Shown: positions 18,419-28,273 of the stretch, piece after piece
Numbering within the stretch: position 1 is the first letter of the stretch
Layout: the number at the start of each line of letters is the position of its first letter
Origin: Corynebacterium pygosceleis
GTDB taxonomy: Bacteria; Actinomycetota; Actinomycetes; Mycobacteriales; Mycobacteriaceae
Direction: 5' to 3'
Length of the DNA stretch: 64,000 nucleotides
Assembly: GCF_016595275.2 (NCBI RefSeq)
Contig: NZ_JAENIQ020000001.1
Span: 434,001 to 498,000, forward strand
Translations under genes and position numbers: made by a program
Notes under the pieces: model-generated
What the model saw: only the letters and a program-made list of their open reading frames with translations
What the model was told of the DNA's origin: nothing
The model's database searches: none

Positions 18419-19834
18419 TCAGAGGTTGATCATGTGTCCGGAGATACCCTCGACCGCTTCCTTCATCGCCTCGGAGAGCGTCGGGTGGGTGTGCACGTTA
18501 CGCCCCACCTCCTCCGCGGTGAGGTCGAAGCGCTGCGCCAGGGTCAGCTCGGGCAGGAGTTCGGAGACGTTGGATCCGACCATGTGCGCGCCGATCAACT
18601 CACCGAACTCGGCGTCGGCGATGACCTTGACGAAACCGGCGGGCTCACCGAGTCCCTGCGCCTTACCGTTCGCGGAGAAGGGGAACGTGGCGGTCTTGAT
18701 CTCCCAGCCACGCTCATCCGCGATTTCGCGGGCGCGCTCCTCGGTGTACCCGAAGGACGCGACCTGCGGATTGCAGAAGGTGGCCCGGGGCATCATCATG
18801 TAGTCGCCCAGTTCCATCGTCTCGGCGTCTGCGATGGTCTCCGCGGCGACGACACCCTGCGCCTCGGCGACATGCGCCAGCTGGAGCTTCGCGGTGACGT
18901 CACCGATGGCGTAGATGTGCCCGACGTTGGTGCGCATGCGCTCGTCGATGTCGATCGCGCCGCGCTCGGTGAGCTTCACGCCGGCCTTGTCCAGCCCGAA
19001 CCCCTCGACACGGGGGGCGAAACCGATGGACACCATGACACGGTCGACGGTGAGGGTGTCGGTCTTCTTGCCGTCCTTGGACTCGACGTCGACCTCCACA
19101 CTGTCACCGTTGTCCCGGACAGCCGTGGTCTTGTGGCCGGTGAGGATCTTCACACCGAGTTTCTTGTACTCCTTGGCGATGGCCTTGGAGACGTCCGCGT
19201 CCTCGTTCGGCAGGACACGGTCCATGAATTCGACGATGGTGACGTCCACGCCGTAGTTGGAGAGAACGTAGGCGAACTCCATGCCGATGGCACCCGCACC
19301 GACGATGACCATGGACTCCGGGAGATCACCGTCGAGGATCTGCTCCTCGTAGGAGACGATGTTTCCGCCGATCTCGATTCCGGGCAGCGAACGCACGACG
19401 GAACCCGTGGCGATGATGCAGTTGTCGAAGGTGACCTTCTGACCCGCATCATCACCGTCGGTGATCTCGATCGTGTGCTCGTCGACGAAGGAACCGAGAC
19501 CGTTGATCTCGGTGATCTTGTTCTTCTTCATCAGGTAGTGGACACCCTTGACGATGCCCGCGGACACCTTCCGCGAGCGGTCGTGGGCCACCCCGAAATC
19601 GAAGGACACGTCACCGGAGATGCCGAAGAGCTTCGCCTCATGATTGAAGGTGTGGGCCACCTCCGCATTCTTCAGCAGCGCCTTGGAGGGGATGCAGCCC
19701 ACGTTCAGACAGACACCACCCCAGTACTGCTTCTCGATGACGGCAACCTTCTTGCCGAGCTGGGAAGCACGGATGGCGGCCACGTAGCCACCGGGACCCG
19801 CGCCGAGTACAACAACGTCATAATGTTCAGTCAC
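18419..19834 (-). CDS. lpd: Dihydrolipoyl dehydrogenase
   Basis: E3 flavoprotein of the pyruvate and 2-oxoglutarate dehydrogenase complexes, reoxidising dihydrolipoamide with NAD. 471 residues. FAD motif [20 protein letters not shown], redox disulfide [16 protein letters not shown] motif [20 protein letters not shown], second FAD motif YAIGDVT, and the C-terminal His-Glu dyad [13 protein letters not shown] are all present. GTG at 19834 is chosen: TATCCT ends 7 bp before it, and known corynebacterial Lpd proteins start with [15 protein letters not shown]. An ATG 21 bp upstream would add MARILVR and place the -10 inside the gene. Confidence 0.95.
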   Translation of the reverse strand: MTEHYDVVVLGAGPGGYVAAIRASQLGKKVAVIEKQYWGGVCLNVGCIPSKALLKNAEVAHTFNHEAKLFGISGDVSFDFGVAHDRSRKVSAGIVKGVHYLMKKNKITEINGLGSFVDEHTIEITDGDDAGQKVTFDNCIIATGSVVRSLPGIEIGGNIVSYEEQILDGDLPESMVIVGAGAIGMEFAYVLSNYGVDVTIVEFMDRVLPNEDADVSKAIAKEYKKLGVKILTGHKTTAVRDNGDSVEVDVESKDGKKTDTLTVDRVMVSIGFAPRVEGFGLDKAGVKLTERGAIDIDERMRTNVGHIYAIGDVTAKLQLAHVAEAQGVVAAETIADAETMELGDYMMMPRATFCNPQVASFGYTEERAREIADERGWEIKTATFPFSANGKAQGLGEPAGFVKVIADAEFGELIGAHMVGSNVSELLPELTLAQRFDLTAEEVGRNVHTHPTLSEAMKEAVEGISGHMINL

Positions 19835-19981
19835 ACGCACAAGGATACGTGCCAACGCTCTGGATGTCGTGCAAACGGTCCATCAATTCACCCCACCGGT
19901 CCGCACCCGCGACGGTGCGGCGACACACCGGACGGACCCGTGCCCCGGGCATGACGACACGACGGGACGGGAAGCGACGAA

Positions 19982-20020
19982 GGAACCCCACCGCACGTGG
20001 AGCCTGTGCGGTGGGGTTCC
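19982..20020 (-). terminator. Terminator of the 36-residue peptide gene
   Basis: Perfect 15-bp inverted repeat, GGAACCCCACCGCAC at 19982-19996 and GTGCGGTGGGGTTCC at 20006-20020, loop 9 nt. It lies 48 bp beyond the stop of the peptide gene at 20069-20179 and upstream of lpd, which fits a short separate transcript on the minus strand. Confidence 0.75.
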
Positions 20021-20068
20021 CGGGCCCCGGTCAGCGGGACACGCCGGTCCGGGCAGTATCCGTGCGCC

Positions 20069-20179
20069 TCAGAAGCGACCGACTCCGTGGGAGAGTGCGC
20101 TGGTGACGGAGGAACCGGCGTGGGCGAGGAATCCGAGTGCGTTGTTGATCATGAGGATGAGGGGTTCGAGTGCCTGCAT
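20069..20179 (-). CDS. 36-residue hydrophobic peptide, possible porin-like or mycoloylated peptide
   Basis: Small gene encoding MQALEPLILMINNALGFLAH followed by 16 residues with several Ser and Gly, ending GVGRF. AAAGG lies about 10 bp before the ATG, codon third positions are mostly C, and a dedicated terminator follows. No signal peptide. Size and amphipathic, Ser-containing character recall corynebacterial PorA/PorH-type outer-membrane peptides, which are made without signal peptide and are O-mycoloylated by a mycoloyltransferase; two such transferases are the next genes. I do not see clear sequence identity with known porins, so this is an inference from size and context. Confidence 0.55.
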   Translation of the reverse strand: MQALEPLILMINNALGFLAHAGSSVTSALSHGVGRF

Positions 20180-20850
20180 GGGATGTCTACCTTTTCGATC
20201 GGGGATGTCTGTGTCGATGTCCGTGTCCGGGCCCGGGGCCGCGAAACGGCGGAGGGGTCCCTCCACGGTGGTTCCGCTCCGGCTGCACCGGTGGAAGCAC
20301 CACTGTCCGGTGTATATGGACGGGGTGTCCACGACGTTACGCGCCGCAGCCCCGGACTCATCGTAGGCACCGGCGTGCCACCCCGGAAGATGACGGGGAC
20401 ACGGTTTTCCGCCCAGCGCGGGACAAGCCCGCGCCCACCGACCCGCAACCTTCCACCCCTTGTTTCACTTCAGTCACACAGGTAACTTGGGCAATGGTTC
20501 CGTGTGTCCCCCGGCACATGCCCGACAGGACCACCGACCACCACGTCACCCACCCGGACCCCCTCCGGAAATCCCCGACGCCGGCACCCCGCCGGGAGAT
20601 GCGGGGACCCCGGAAAATGGGGGAACACCATTCAGACACGGAGTGCTAACGTTTGGGTGACACCCCACGACATACCTGTCAGATCCGATCAGCCGACGCC
20701 GGCACGGCGGGGGCACGGTGCAGCAGCACGGCACCCGCCGTGCCCCGACCGGACTGTCCCCACCGGGCGACTGAACGGAACTGACGGTCCTGACACGGTG
20801 ACGGGGAAGATCTTCCCCGTCGACGCGAACAACTACACCAAGGAACATTC
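20180..20850. promoter_or_regulatory. Intergenic region before the tandem mycoloyltransferases
   Basis: About 670 bp between the divergent peptide gene and the first mycoloyltransferase. Small frames here lack ribosome sites and consistent codon use, so I see no further gene. Near the right end AAGGA stands 6 bp before the ATG at 20851. Promoter elements for both neighbours must be in this stretch, but none is outstanding by eye. Confidence 0.4.
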
Positions 20851-21969
20851 ATGAGGAACCTCCGACGCATCGCGGCCCCTGTCGCAGCTCTGGCCCTGTC
20901 CGCCGCCGCCGTCACTGGCACGGCACTCACCGCGCCCGCCGCACTGGCCTCCGAGCTGACCCCGGCGCAGGTCGCCGGTGACACGCCGCGTGCCACCGTC
21001 ACCGTGGGCCCCCGTGACGTCGACGGCGGCACCGCCTACGACGGAAGCAACTCCCTGATCTGGCGAGACAAGATCGAGAGTTACCACAATGACCGGGTCG
21101 TCGAGATGTGGGCGCACTCCCCCTCCATGAACCGCGATGTTCCGCTCGTCGTCATCAAGGCCGACCAGGCCGCCGGTCCGCGCCCGACCATCTACCTGCT
21201 CAACGGCGGTGACGGAGGTGAGGGCCGCGCGAACTGGATCATGCAGACCGACGTGATCGACTACTACCTGTCGAAGAACGTCAACGTGGTCATCCCGATG
21301 CAGGGCAAGTTCTCCTACTACACCGACTGGGTCCAGGATGTTCCCGCTCTCGGCGGCAAGCAGATGTGGGAGACCTTCCTGACGAAGGAACTCCCGGAAC
21401 CGTTGGAGGCGACCCTGGGCGCCAGCAATGAGCGGGCGGTCGCGGGCATGTCCATGTCCGCGACCACCTCCCTGCTCCTAGCCGAGCACAATCCGGGTCT
21501 CTACGACGCCGTCGGCTCCTTCTCCGGCTGCGCCGAGACCTCCCGGGGTCTGGCCCCCGAGTACATCCGCCTGACGCTGGCCCGTGGTGGCGCCACCCCG
21601 GAGCAGATGTGGGGACCTCTCGGCACCCCGAACTGGCACTACAACGATGCCCTGATCAACGCCGACAAGCTCCGTGGGACCGAGGTCTACGTCTCCAACG
21701 CCTCCGGTTACGCGGGCACCGAGGACCTGTGGACCTCACCGTGGACCGGCGGTGACCCGATGAACGTGTTCGTGCACGTGGTCAACGGCGGCATCATCGA
21801 GGGCGCGACCAACGCGTGCACCCACGACCTGAAGGTGAAGATGGATTCCCAGGGTGTCCCCGGGAACTTCAACTTCCGCCCGACCGGAACCCACTCATGG
21901 GGCTACTGGCAGCAGGATCTCCGTGATTCGTGGCCGGTCTTCGCCCGGGCCTTCGGCATCGACGGCTAG
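20851..21969 (+). CDS. Secreted mycoloyltransferase (Cmt/antigen 85 family), first copy
   Basis: Transfers mycolic acids between trehalose monomycolate and acceptors (trehalose, arabinogalactan or proteins) in the outer envelope. 372 residues: signal peptide 1-34 (RNLRRIAAPVAALALSAAAV, cleavage likely after ALAS), then an esterase-D/Ag85-like alpha/beta hydrolase. Nucleophile Ser in AGMSMSATTS, FSGCAETS, and the C-terminal catalytic His in PTGTHSWGYWQQDL are visible. The mature domain ends directly after RAFGIDG, without LGFP repeats, like C. glutamicum Cmt1-type proteins. The next gene is a close tandem copy. Confidence 0.93.
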   Translation: MRNLRRIAAPVAALALSAAAVTGTALTAPAALASELTPAQVAGDTPRATVTVGPRDVDGGTAYDGSNSLIWRDKIESYHNDRVVEMWAHSPSMNRDVPLVVIKADQAAGPRPTIYLLNGGDGGEGRANWIMQTDVIDYYLSKNVNVVIPMQGKFSYYTDWVQDVPALGGKQMWETFLTKELPEPLEATLGASNERAVAGMSMSATTSLLLAEHNPGLYDAVGSFSGCAETSRGLAPEYIRLTLARGGATPEQMWGPLGTPNWHYNDALINADKLRGTEVYVSNASGYAGTEDLWTSPWTGGDPMNVFVHVVNGGIIEGATNACTHDLKVKMDSQGVPGNFNFRPTGTHSWGYWQQDLRDSWPVFARAFGIDG

Positions 21970-22089
21970 CACCTCCTCCGGCCACCGCGGCGGCGCATCC
22001 GCCCGGTGGCCGGTTGCGGCATTCGCACCTGTCGCACACTGACTTTTCTCCGCCTGATCCCCCCGTCCCGACGTCCGATTGGTCCCACC

Positions 22090-23391
22090 GTGAATCTGAA
22101 CCGACGCATCGCCTCCCCGATCACCGCCGCCGCGCTCGCCGCCTCCCTGCTCGTCGTGCCCGCGGCGACGCTCCTCGCCGTTCCCGTGACCTCCGCCGCG
22201 GAACTGACCCCGGAGGACGTCAACGACGGGCTTCCGCCGGCCGTCATCACCCAGGGTCCGCTGGACATCGAGAACCCGGGTGACGCCTACGACGGCAACG
22301 AGGCGCTCGCGTGGCGCAAGCTCGTCGGTGAATACACCAAGGCGTCGAAGGGCCGCGTCGCCGAATGGTGGGCCTACTCCCCTTCGATGGACCGCCAGGT
22401 TCCCCTCGTCGTCATCAAGGCCGATGAACCCGCCGGTCCCCGACCGATCATCTACCTGCTCAACGGTGGTGACGGTGGGGAGGGACGCGCGAACTGGGTC
22501 ATGCAGACCGACGTGATCGACTTCTACCTGAAGAAGAACGTCAACGTGGTCATCCCGATGCAGGGCAAGTTCTCCTACTACACCGACTGGGTCGAGGATG
22601 TCGCCGGTCTCGGCGGGCGACAGACCTGGGAGACCTTCCTGACGAAGGAACTTCCCGGCCCGCTGGAGAGCGCCCTCAAGACCACGAACCAGCGTGCTGT
22701 CGTCGGCATGTCGATGACAGCCACGTCGTCCCTGCTTCTCGCCGAGCACAACAAGGGGTTCTACGACGCCGTCGGATCCTTCTCCGGCTGCGCCGAGACC
22801 TCCAACGGTTTCGGACCGGCGTTCATCGACGTGACCCTGGCCCGCGGCGGAGCCACGAAGGAGCAGATGTGGGGCCCCCTCGGCAGTGAGCTGTGGACCT
22901 ACAATGACGCGCTCATCAACGCCGCCGATCTGGAGGGCACCGCGATCTACGTGTCCAACGCCTCCGGTTTCGCCGGGCAGAAGGACCTGTGGAGCGCCGG
23001 CCGGGGATCCGACGCCGTCGCGACCCTCGTGATCGAGGGCGGCATCATCGAGGCGGCCACGAACAAGTGCACCCACGACCTGAAGGCCAAGCTGGACGCC
23101 GAAGGCATCCCCGCCGACTTCAACTTCCGCCCCACCGGCACGCACTCCTGGCCGTACTGGCAGCAGGATCTCCGGGGGTCCTGGGTCACGTTCTCCAGGG
23201 CCTTCGGCCTCAACGACGAGGTCACCAGGGAAGACGAGCGCGCCGCGAACGCCGAGGTCATGACCCCGGAAGAGGTCGAGAAGGCCGTCGACGCGGGCAA
23301 CATCGACGTCGACAGGATCATCGAGGAACTCCGTAACCCGGCTCCCCTCAACATCACGGATCTCCCCGGCGCCAGCCCGGCGGCCGGCTGA
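22090..23391 (+). CDS. Secreted mycoloyltransferase, second tandem copy with C-terminal extension
   Basis: Paralogue of the preceding gene, 433 residues from GTG 22090 (NLNRRIASPITAAALAASLL signal peptide, cleavage probably after TSAA). The catalytic Ser (VGMSMTATSS), FSGCAETSNG and His (PTGTHSWPYWQQDL) are kept, and long blocks are identical to the first copy (for example KNVNVVIPMQGKFSYYTDWV). Unlike the first copy it continues about 60 residues past RAFGLND with an acidic helical tail (MTPEEVEKAVDAGNIDVDRI). The start lacks a clear Shine-Dalgarno; an in-frame ATG at 22006 would put 28 residues before the signal peptide and is less likely. Gap to copy 1 is 120 bp. Confidence 0.9.
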   Translation: MNLNRRIASPITAAALAASLLVVPAATLLAVPVTSAAELTPEDVNDGLPPAVITQGPLDIENPGDAYDGNEALAWRKLVGEYTKASKGRVAEWWAYSPSMDRQVPLVVIKADEPAGPRPIIYLLNGGDGGEGRANWVMQTDVIDFYLKKNVNVVIPMQGKFSYYTDWVEDVAGLGGRQTWETFLTKELPGPLESALKTTNQRAVVGMSMTATSSLLLAEHNKGFYDAVGSFSGCAETSNGFGPAFIDVTLARGGATKEQMWGPLGSELWTYNDALINAADLEGTAIYVSNASGFAGQKDLWSAGRGSDAVATLVIEGGIIEAATNKCTHDLKAKLDAEGIPADFNFRPTGTHSWPYWQQDLRGSWVTFSRAFGLNDEVTREDERAANAEVMTPEEVEKAVDAGNIDVDRIIEELRNPAPLNITDLPGASPAAG

Positions 23392-23404
23392 CCCACCTCT
23401 CAAC

Positions 23405-23445
23405 GTGAAACCCGCCGTTCCGCACCACCGGACGGCGGGTTTCAC
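23405..23445 (+). terminator. Terminator after the mycoloyltransferases
   Basis: GTGAAACCCGCCGT at 23405-23418 pairs with ACGGCGGGTTTCAC at 23432-23445, a perfect 14-bp stem with a 13-nt loop, 13 bp beyond the stop codon. Confidence 0.8.
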
Positions 23446-23472
23446 GCTGCCCCGGGCCGGTACGATGGCCCC

Positions 23473-25602
23473 ATGACACCCACCACGCCCGACCTCCCCG
23501 CTGATCCGGAGGATTTCGGGGAACCGGTTTCCGGACACCCCGAGCTGGAACCGGTCCTCTCCCCTCCGGCCCTCACCTGGGCGGAGGAACGGACGCGCTC
23601 CACGATGGCCCTCCTCGATTCCCCGGGCACCGACGTCGACCGGATAGCCATGGAGTCACGGATCCACCGGGCCCTGGACACCGATGACCGGATCGCGTTC
23701 CCGAACCGGCGTGGCGGGCACGTCTACAACTTCTGGCGCGACGCCGGACACCCCCGGGGTCTGTGGCGTCGGACGTCCCCGGAGGACTACCGTGCCGGGT
23801 CACCGGACTGGGAGATCCTGCTCGATCTCGACGCCCTCGCCACCGCCGAGTCCGAGAACTGGGTGTGGCACGGTGCACATGTCCGTTCCCCCGACCGTGA
23901 CCGGGCGCTGATCCGACTGTCCCGGGGAGGGGCCGACGCCGTGGTGATCCGGGAGTTCGATCTGGTGTCGGGGACGTTCGTCACGGACCGTCCGTTCACC
24001 GTCCCGGAAGCGAAGACGACGGTGAGCTGGATCGACCGGGACACCATCCTCATCGGCACGGACACGGGCGACGGGTCCCTGACCGGGTCCGGTTACCCGG
24101 CGCGGGTTCTGCGGTGGCGACGCGGTGAGCCCCTGACGGACGCGGAGCTGTACTTCGCCGGTCCGGAGTCGGACATCACCACATCAGGGTGGGCGGACAC
24201 GACTCCGGGACATGAGCGCCTCTTCGTGCGACGTGCACTCGACTTCTACCGGCAGCGGACCTTCGTGGAGACCGACGCGGGACTGCAGATCATCGAGGTC
24301 CCCGAGGACTGCGAGGTGTCGGTGCACCGGGGGAGGTTGTTCGTGTTCCCGCGCACCGGTTTCGGCGGCGTGCCGGACGGTGGGATGGGCGTCGCCGACC
24401 TCGACACGTACCTGGCCGGGGACCACACCCTGGAATGCGTGTTCGCCCCGTCACCGTCGACCGCCCTGGAGGGCCTGACGGTGACGCGGCACCATCTGAT
24501 CCTGACGGTGACGGAGGCGGTGTCGACGGTGCTTCTCACCGCGCCCCTGGATGATCCGGCCGGGGAACTCACGCGGCTGGACGTCCCCGGTCTGGCGACG
24601 GTGAGTGTGATCGACACCGCACCGCTGGACGACGACCAGATCTGGTTGGCGTCGAGGACGTTCACGGAACCCGTTGAGCTGTTGTGGGGGGATCTCGCTG
24701 ACGGCCCCGGGGCGCTGGAGCTGCACACGGTGGGTCGCGCACCGGAGATGTTCGACGCCTCCGGGCTGAGTACGCGGCAGCACCACGCCCGGTCGGCGGA
24801 CGGCACGACGGTCCCGTATTTCATCACCGGACGTTTCGGCGACTCCGCCGACGGAGCCGTCTCACCCAGACCGTGCCTGGTCCACGCCTACGGGGGTTTC
24901 GAGGTGTCCCTGCTGCCGAACTACCTGGGGTCCACCGGGATAGGGTGGCTGGAGGAGGACCGGTTGTTCGTGCAGGCGAATCTGCGTGGCGGTGGGGAAT
25001 TCGGCCCCGCCTGGCACAGCTCGGCGACGGGCCCGAACCGCCTGCGCGTCCACGAGGACCACGAGGCGATCCTGATCGATCTGGTGGAACGCGGTTACAC
25101 GACCCCGGAGCGGCTCGCGGTGTGGGGCGGCTCCAACGGCGGGTTGGTGGCGGCGGTGGCCCTGACCCGGTATCCGGAGCGGTTCGGGGCGGCGGTGGTG
25201 CAGGTGCCGTTGACCGACATGCTGCGCTACCACCGCATGTCCGCCGGGGCGAGCTGGACCGCCGAGTACGGGGATCCGGATGATCCGGAGTTCCGCGGGG
25301 TCCTCGAGGAGTACTCGCCCCTGCACAACGTCGTGCCCCGGAGCCAGCGACCGTATCCGCCGGCACTGGTCACGACGTCGACACGCGATGACCGGGTGCA
25401 TCCGGCCCACGCGCGGCTGTTCGCGGCGGCGCTGGCGGACGCGGGCCAGCCGGTCGACTACCACGAGAACACCGAGGGCGGGCACGGCGGTGCGGCGGAC
25501 AACGCCCAGCGGGCGCGCCTGACGTCCGTTATCTTCGCCTGGCTGGACCGGCAGGTCGGTCACGGGCCCACCGGCGCGGTATTATCCGCTCACGATGACT
25601 AG
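23473..25602 (+). CDS. Prolyl oligopeptidase family serine peptidase (S9A)
   Basis: Cytoplasmic 709-residue peptidase with an N-terminal beta-propeller region (about residues 70-420) and a C-terminal alpha/beta hydrolase domain. Catalytic triad: Ser in AVWGGSNGGLVAA, Asp in STRDDRVHPAHA, His in TEGGHGGAADN. No signal peptide. TACGAT at 23461-23466 ends 6 bp before the ATG (leaderless). Its 3' end overlaps the M1 peptidase start by 8 bp, so the two peptidases are translated together and probably act in the same peptide-degradation route. Confidence 0.9.
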   Translation: MTPTTPDLPADPEDFGEPVSGHPELEPVLSPPALTWAEERTRSTMALLDSPGTDVDRIAMESRIHRALDTDDRIAFPNRRGGHVYNFWRDAGHPRGLWRRTSPEDYRAGSPDWEILLDLDALATAESENWVWHGAHVRSPDRDRALIRLSRGGADAVVIREFDLVSGTFVTDRPFTVPEAKTTVSWIDRDTILIGTDTGDGSLTGSGYPARVLRWRRGEPLTDAELYFAGPESDITTSGWADTTPGHERLFVRRALDFYRQRTFVETDAGLQIIEVPEDCEVSVHRGRLFVFPRTGFGGVPDGGMGVADLDTYLAGDHTLECVFAPSPSTALEGLTVTRHHLILTVTEAVSTVLLTAPLDDPAGELTRLDVPGLATVSVIDTAPLDDDQIWLASRTFTEPVELLWGDLADGPGALELHTVGRAPEMFDASGLSTRQHHARSADGTTVPYFITGRFGDSADGAVSPRPCLVHAYGGFEVSLLPNYLGSTGIGWLEEDRLFVQANLRGGGEFGPAWHSSATGPNRLRVHEDHEAILIDLVERGYTTPERLAVWGGSNGGLVAAVALTRYPERFGAAVVQVPLTDMLRYHRMSAGASWTAEYGDPDDPEFRGVLEEYSPLHNVVPRSQRPYPPALVTTSTRDDRVHPAHARLFAAALADAGQPVDYHENTEGGHGGAADNAQRARLTSVIFAWLDRQVGHGPTGAVLSAHDD

Positions 25603-27034
25603 CCAACGCCTGCGCAATTCCCCCGTCCCGGGAACCCGTGACTCCTACACGGGGGTCGATTTCAATCTGGGGTTCCACGTCCGGCACTACCGGCTCGACC
25701 TGGATTACCGGGTCGAGCCGAACCGTCTCGCGGGCACCGCGACCCTGGACATGGTGAACTACCTGCCGCTGAAGCAACTGACCCTCGATCTGGGTCCGTC
25801 GCTGAAGGTCGGAAGGATCACGGTCTCCGGTTCGGGAGGGGTCCACGTGGGGTTGACCCGGTGGCGCCACGCACGCGGCAAACTGCTGTTGACCTTCGAC
25901 GGGGAGATCCCCGTCGACAGTGAGTTCGCCCTGTCGATCACGTACTCCGGGTCACCGCGTCCCGTGCGCAGCCCCTGGGGAACCCTCGGCTGGGAGGAAC
26001 TGGAGAACGGTTCCCTGGTGGCGTCCCAGCCCTGTGGCGCGCCGAGCTGGTTCCCGTGCGACGACACCCCGGACGAGAAGGCCCGCTACGACATCATCGT
26101 GGCCGCGGACAACCCGTACGCGGTGATCTGCAACGGGGAGCTCGTGGAGCGCCGCCGGTCCGGATCGCGGACGTCGTGGCACTACCGAACGGAACACGCG
26201 ATGGCGACGTATCTGGCCACCGTCCAGGTCGGCCAGTACACCGAATTCGACGCCTCCGACTTCGATCCGCGTCTGGCGGGACCCACCCCGACAGCACCGC
26301 CCGCGCCCGTCCCGGTGTCGGTTTTCCTCCCGGCCGGGAAAGCTCCGGCGGCCCGGGTGGAGTTCGCGGACCAGGTGGAGATGCTGCGTCTGTTCACGCG
26401 GCTGTTCGGCCCGTACCCGTTCGCCAGGTACCGGGTGGTGGTGACGGAGGATGACCTGGAGATCCCGCTGGAGGCCCAGGGTCTGAGCATCTTCGGCTCG
26501 AATCACGTCGACGGCGGGAAGGAGCAGGAGCGGCTCATCGCCCATGAACTGTCGCACCAGTGGTTCGGCAACTCCCTGGGCCTGGCGCAGTGGAACGACA
26601 TCTGGCTGAACGAGGGATTCGCGTGTTACGCGGAGTGGCTGTGGTTCGAGCATTCGACCGGGACCCCCGCCGCTGATCCGGCACGCCGGCACCACCGGGT
26701 GCTGTCCCGGCTGCCGAAGGATGTTCTGCTCGCGGATCCGGGGCCGAAACTGATGTTCGACGACCGGGTGTACAAGCGTGGTGCGCTGGTCGTGCACGCC
26801 CTGCGGTGCCTGATCGACGACGACGCCGTGTTCTTCGCCGCGATCCGCCGTTACACGGCCGCGAACCGGCATGCCGTCGTGGAGCCGATCGACCTGCGGA
26901 CGGTGATGACCGCGGCCTGCGCCGAGGTCGGGGTTCCCGTCGTCGAGTTGACCGCACTGTGGAACTCGTGGTTGCACGAGCTGCCGCTTCCGGCGTTCCC
27001 GGAGCCGCGGACCGGTGTCCGGGGTACGGTCTGA
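25595..27034 (+). CDS. M1 family zinc metallopeptidase
   Basis: A 479-residue gluzincin. The zinc site HELSHQWFG and downstream WLNEGFACYAEWLWFEH (second Glu) are intact. N-terminal beta domain at residues 20-220. The exopeptidase anchor GAMEN, normal in aminopeptidase N, is replaced by LEAQGLS in EIPLEAQGLSIFG, as in a short actinobacterial M1 subgroup; substrate recognition may differ. The protein stops soon after the catalytic domain and lacks the large C-terminal HEAT-like domain of PepN. The start overlaps the preceding gene; TATTAT ends 9 bp before the ATG, so an internal promoter is possible. Confidence 0.9.
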   Translation: MTSQRLRNSPVPGTRDSYTGVDFNLGFHVRHYRLDLDYRVEPNRLAGTATLDMVNYLPLKQLTLDLGPSLKVGRITVSGSGGVHVGLTRWRHARGKLLLTFDGEIPVDSEFALSITYSGSPRPVRSPWGTLGWEELENGSLVASQPCGAPSWFPCDDTPDEKARYDIIVAADNPYAVICNGELVERRRSGSRTSWHYRTEHAMATYLATVQVGQYTEFDASDFDPRLAGPTPTAPPAPVPVSVFLPAGKAPAARVEFADQVEMLRLFTRLFGPYPFARYRVVVTEDDLEIPLEAQGLSIFGSNHVDGGKEQERLIAHELSHQWFGNSLGLAQWNDIWLNEGFACYAEWLWFEHSTGTPAADPARRHHRVLSRLPKDVLLADPGPKLMFDDRVYKRGALVVHALRCLIDDDAVFFAAIRRYTAANRHAVVEPIDLRTVMTAACAEVGVPVVELTALWNSWLHELPLPAFPEPRTGVRGTV

Positions 27035-28269
27035 TGCGCGCATTGAGCCTGGCGACGGTGTTCGCCGCGGCCGGCGGCTTCATCATCCTGACCATCGCAT
27101 CCTGGGCGCTGGGGGTGCAGCGGTTCGGTCAGTTCATGGCGTTCTGGAGTCTGTTCTTCGCCCTCGCCGGGGTGATTGACGGTCTCATGCAGGAGACGAC
27201 CCGCGCGGTCGCCGGTGCCCGTACCGCAGATCGGGCCGGCACTGTGGTGACGTCACGGGGTGCCCGACCGTTCCGGATCGCGGGGATGGTGGGTGTCACC
27301 GTCGCGGTGCTCCTCGTCATCACAGGGCCGTTGTGGGCCCCGCGGCTCCTGGAACACGACCACGGCCTCGCGGTGACACTGCTGGCCGTCGGGTTGGTCA
27401 GCTACACGTACCAGGCCGTGTTGTCCGGCGTGTTGTCCGGCTGCGGTCTCTGGGCACAGTACGCGTGGCTGATGGCGGTGGACTCCGGGATCCGGTTGGT
27501 GCTTGTTCTGGTGGCATGGCCACTGGGCTGGGGCCTTCCCGTTTTCCTGCTGGTCACCGTAATCGGCGCGGCGACATGGCTGCTCATCCTCGGGACCTCC
27601 TCGGAGGCCCGGGGCGCGATGCGCTCGGGAACGGATGTGAGGGCCGGGCGGTTCGTCCGCAACGCGGTTTCCGCGATGGTCGCCACCGGGGCGACGGCAC
27701 TGCTCATCGTGGGATTCCCCACCTTCGTCAAGGCCGTCGCGGGGGGTGCCGTGGATGCGGGTGCGGGTACCACGGTCGACGGGATCATGCTCGCGGTGAT
27801 GCTCACCCGTGCCCCCATTCTCGTGCCGCTGCAGAGGTTCCAGTCCGCGCTGATCGTCCACTTCGTGGAGAACGCCACCGATCTGCTCAAAGCCCTGCGT
27901 CGGCCTCTCGGTGCGGTACTGGGTGTGGGGGTGTTCGGCGCGGCGGCGGCCTGGCTGATCGGGCCGTGGATCATGGGGGTCTTCTTCAGTGCGGGGTTCG
28001 TCGTTCCCGGTCCGGTCCTCGCCGCGCTCACGTTCGGCGCCGCCTGCACCGGTGTCCTGATGATCACCGGAACGGCGACGCTCGCGGTCAACCGGCACAA
28101 CAGGTACGTGTCGGGGTGGGTGACCGGCAGCGTGGTCGCCTTCGGGATGTTCCTCGCCCCCTTCCCGTTGACGGTGGATGTGTGTCTCGCACTGGTCATC
28201 GGCCCCGTCGCCGGGGCTCTGGTGCACGTCACGGGCCTGCGTGAGCCGGTGGGCCCGCTGGTACGCTGA
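27034..28269 (+). CDS. Polysaccharide flippase-like membrane protein (MOP superfamily)
   Basis: About 411 residues with roughly 12 hydrophobic helices (for example LSLATVFAAAGGFIILTIASW and FGQFMAFWSLFFALAGVIDG), arranged like Wzx/MurJ-type lipid-linked oligosaccharide exporters. The start codon overlaps the M1 peptidase stop (TGATG). Directly downstream are two GT2 glycosyltransferases and a DUF2304 protein, supporting a role in moving a polyprenyl-linked glycan precursor. Compare the membrane protein next to Rv3631 in M. tuberculosis. The transported molecule is unknown. Confidence 0.75.
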   Translation: MRALSLATVFAAAGGFIILTIASWALGVQRFGQFMAFWSLFFALAGVIDGLMQETTRAVAGARTADRAGTVVTSRGARPFRIAGMVGVTVAVLLVITGPLWAPRLLEHDHGLAVTLLAVGLVSYTYQAVLSGVLSGCGLWAQYAWLMAVDSGIRLVLVLVAWPLGWGLPVFLLVTVIGAATWLLILGTSSEARGAMRSGTDVRAGRFVRNAVSAMVATGATALLIVGFPTFVKAVAGGAVDAGAGTTVDGIMLAVMLTRAPILVPLQRFQSALIVHFVENATDLLKALRRPLGAVLGVGVFGAAAAWLIGPWIMGVFFSAGFVVPGPVLAALTFGAACTGVLMITGTATLAVNRHNRYVSGWVTGSVVAFGMFLAPFPLTVDVCLALVIGPVAGALVHVTGLREPVGPLVR

Positions 28270-28273
28270 GCCC

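Noticed and set aside
18434..19954. 506-codon open frame antisense to lpd
   Set aside because: Low-complexity Asp/Val/Gly-rich translation, a mirror of lpd codon usage; lpd is certain.
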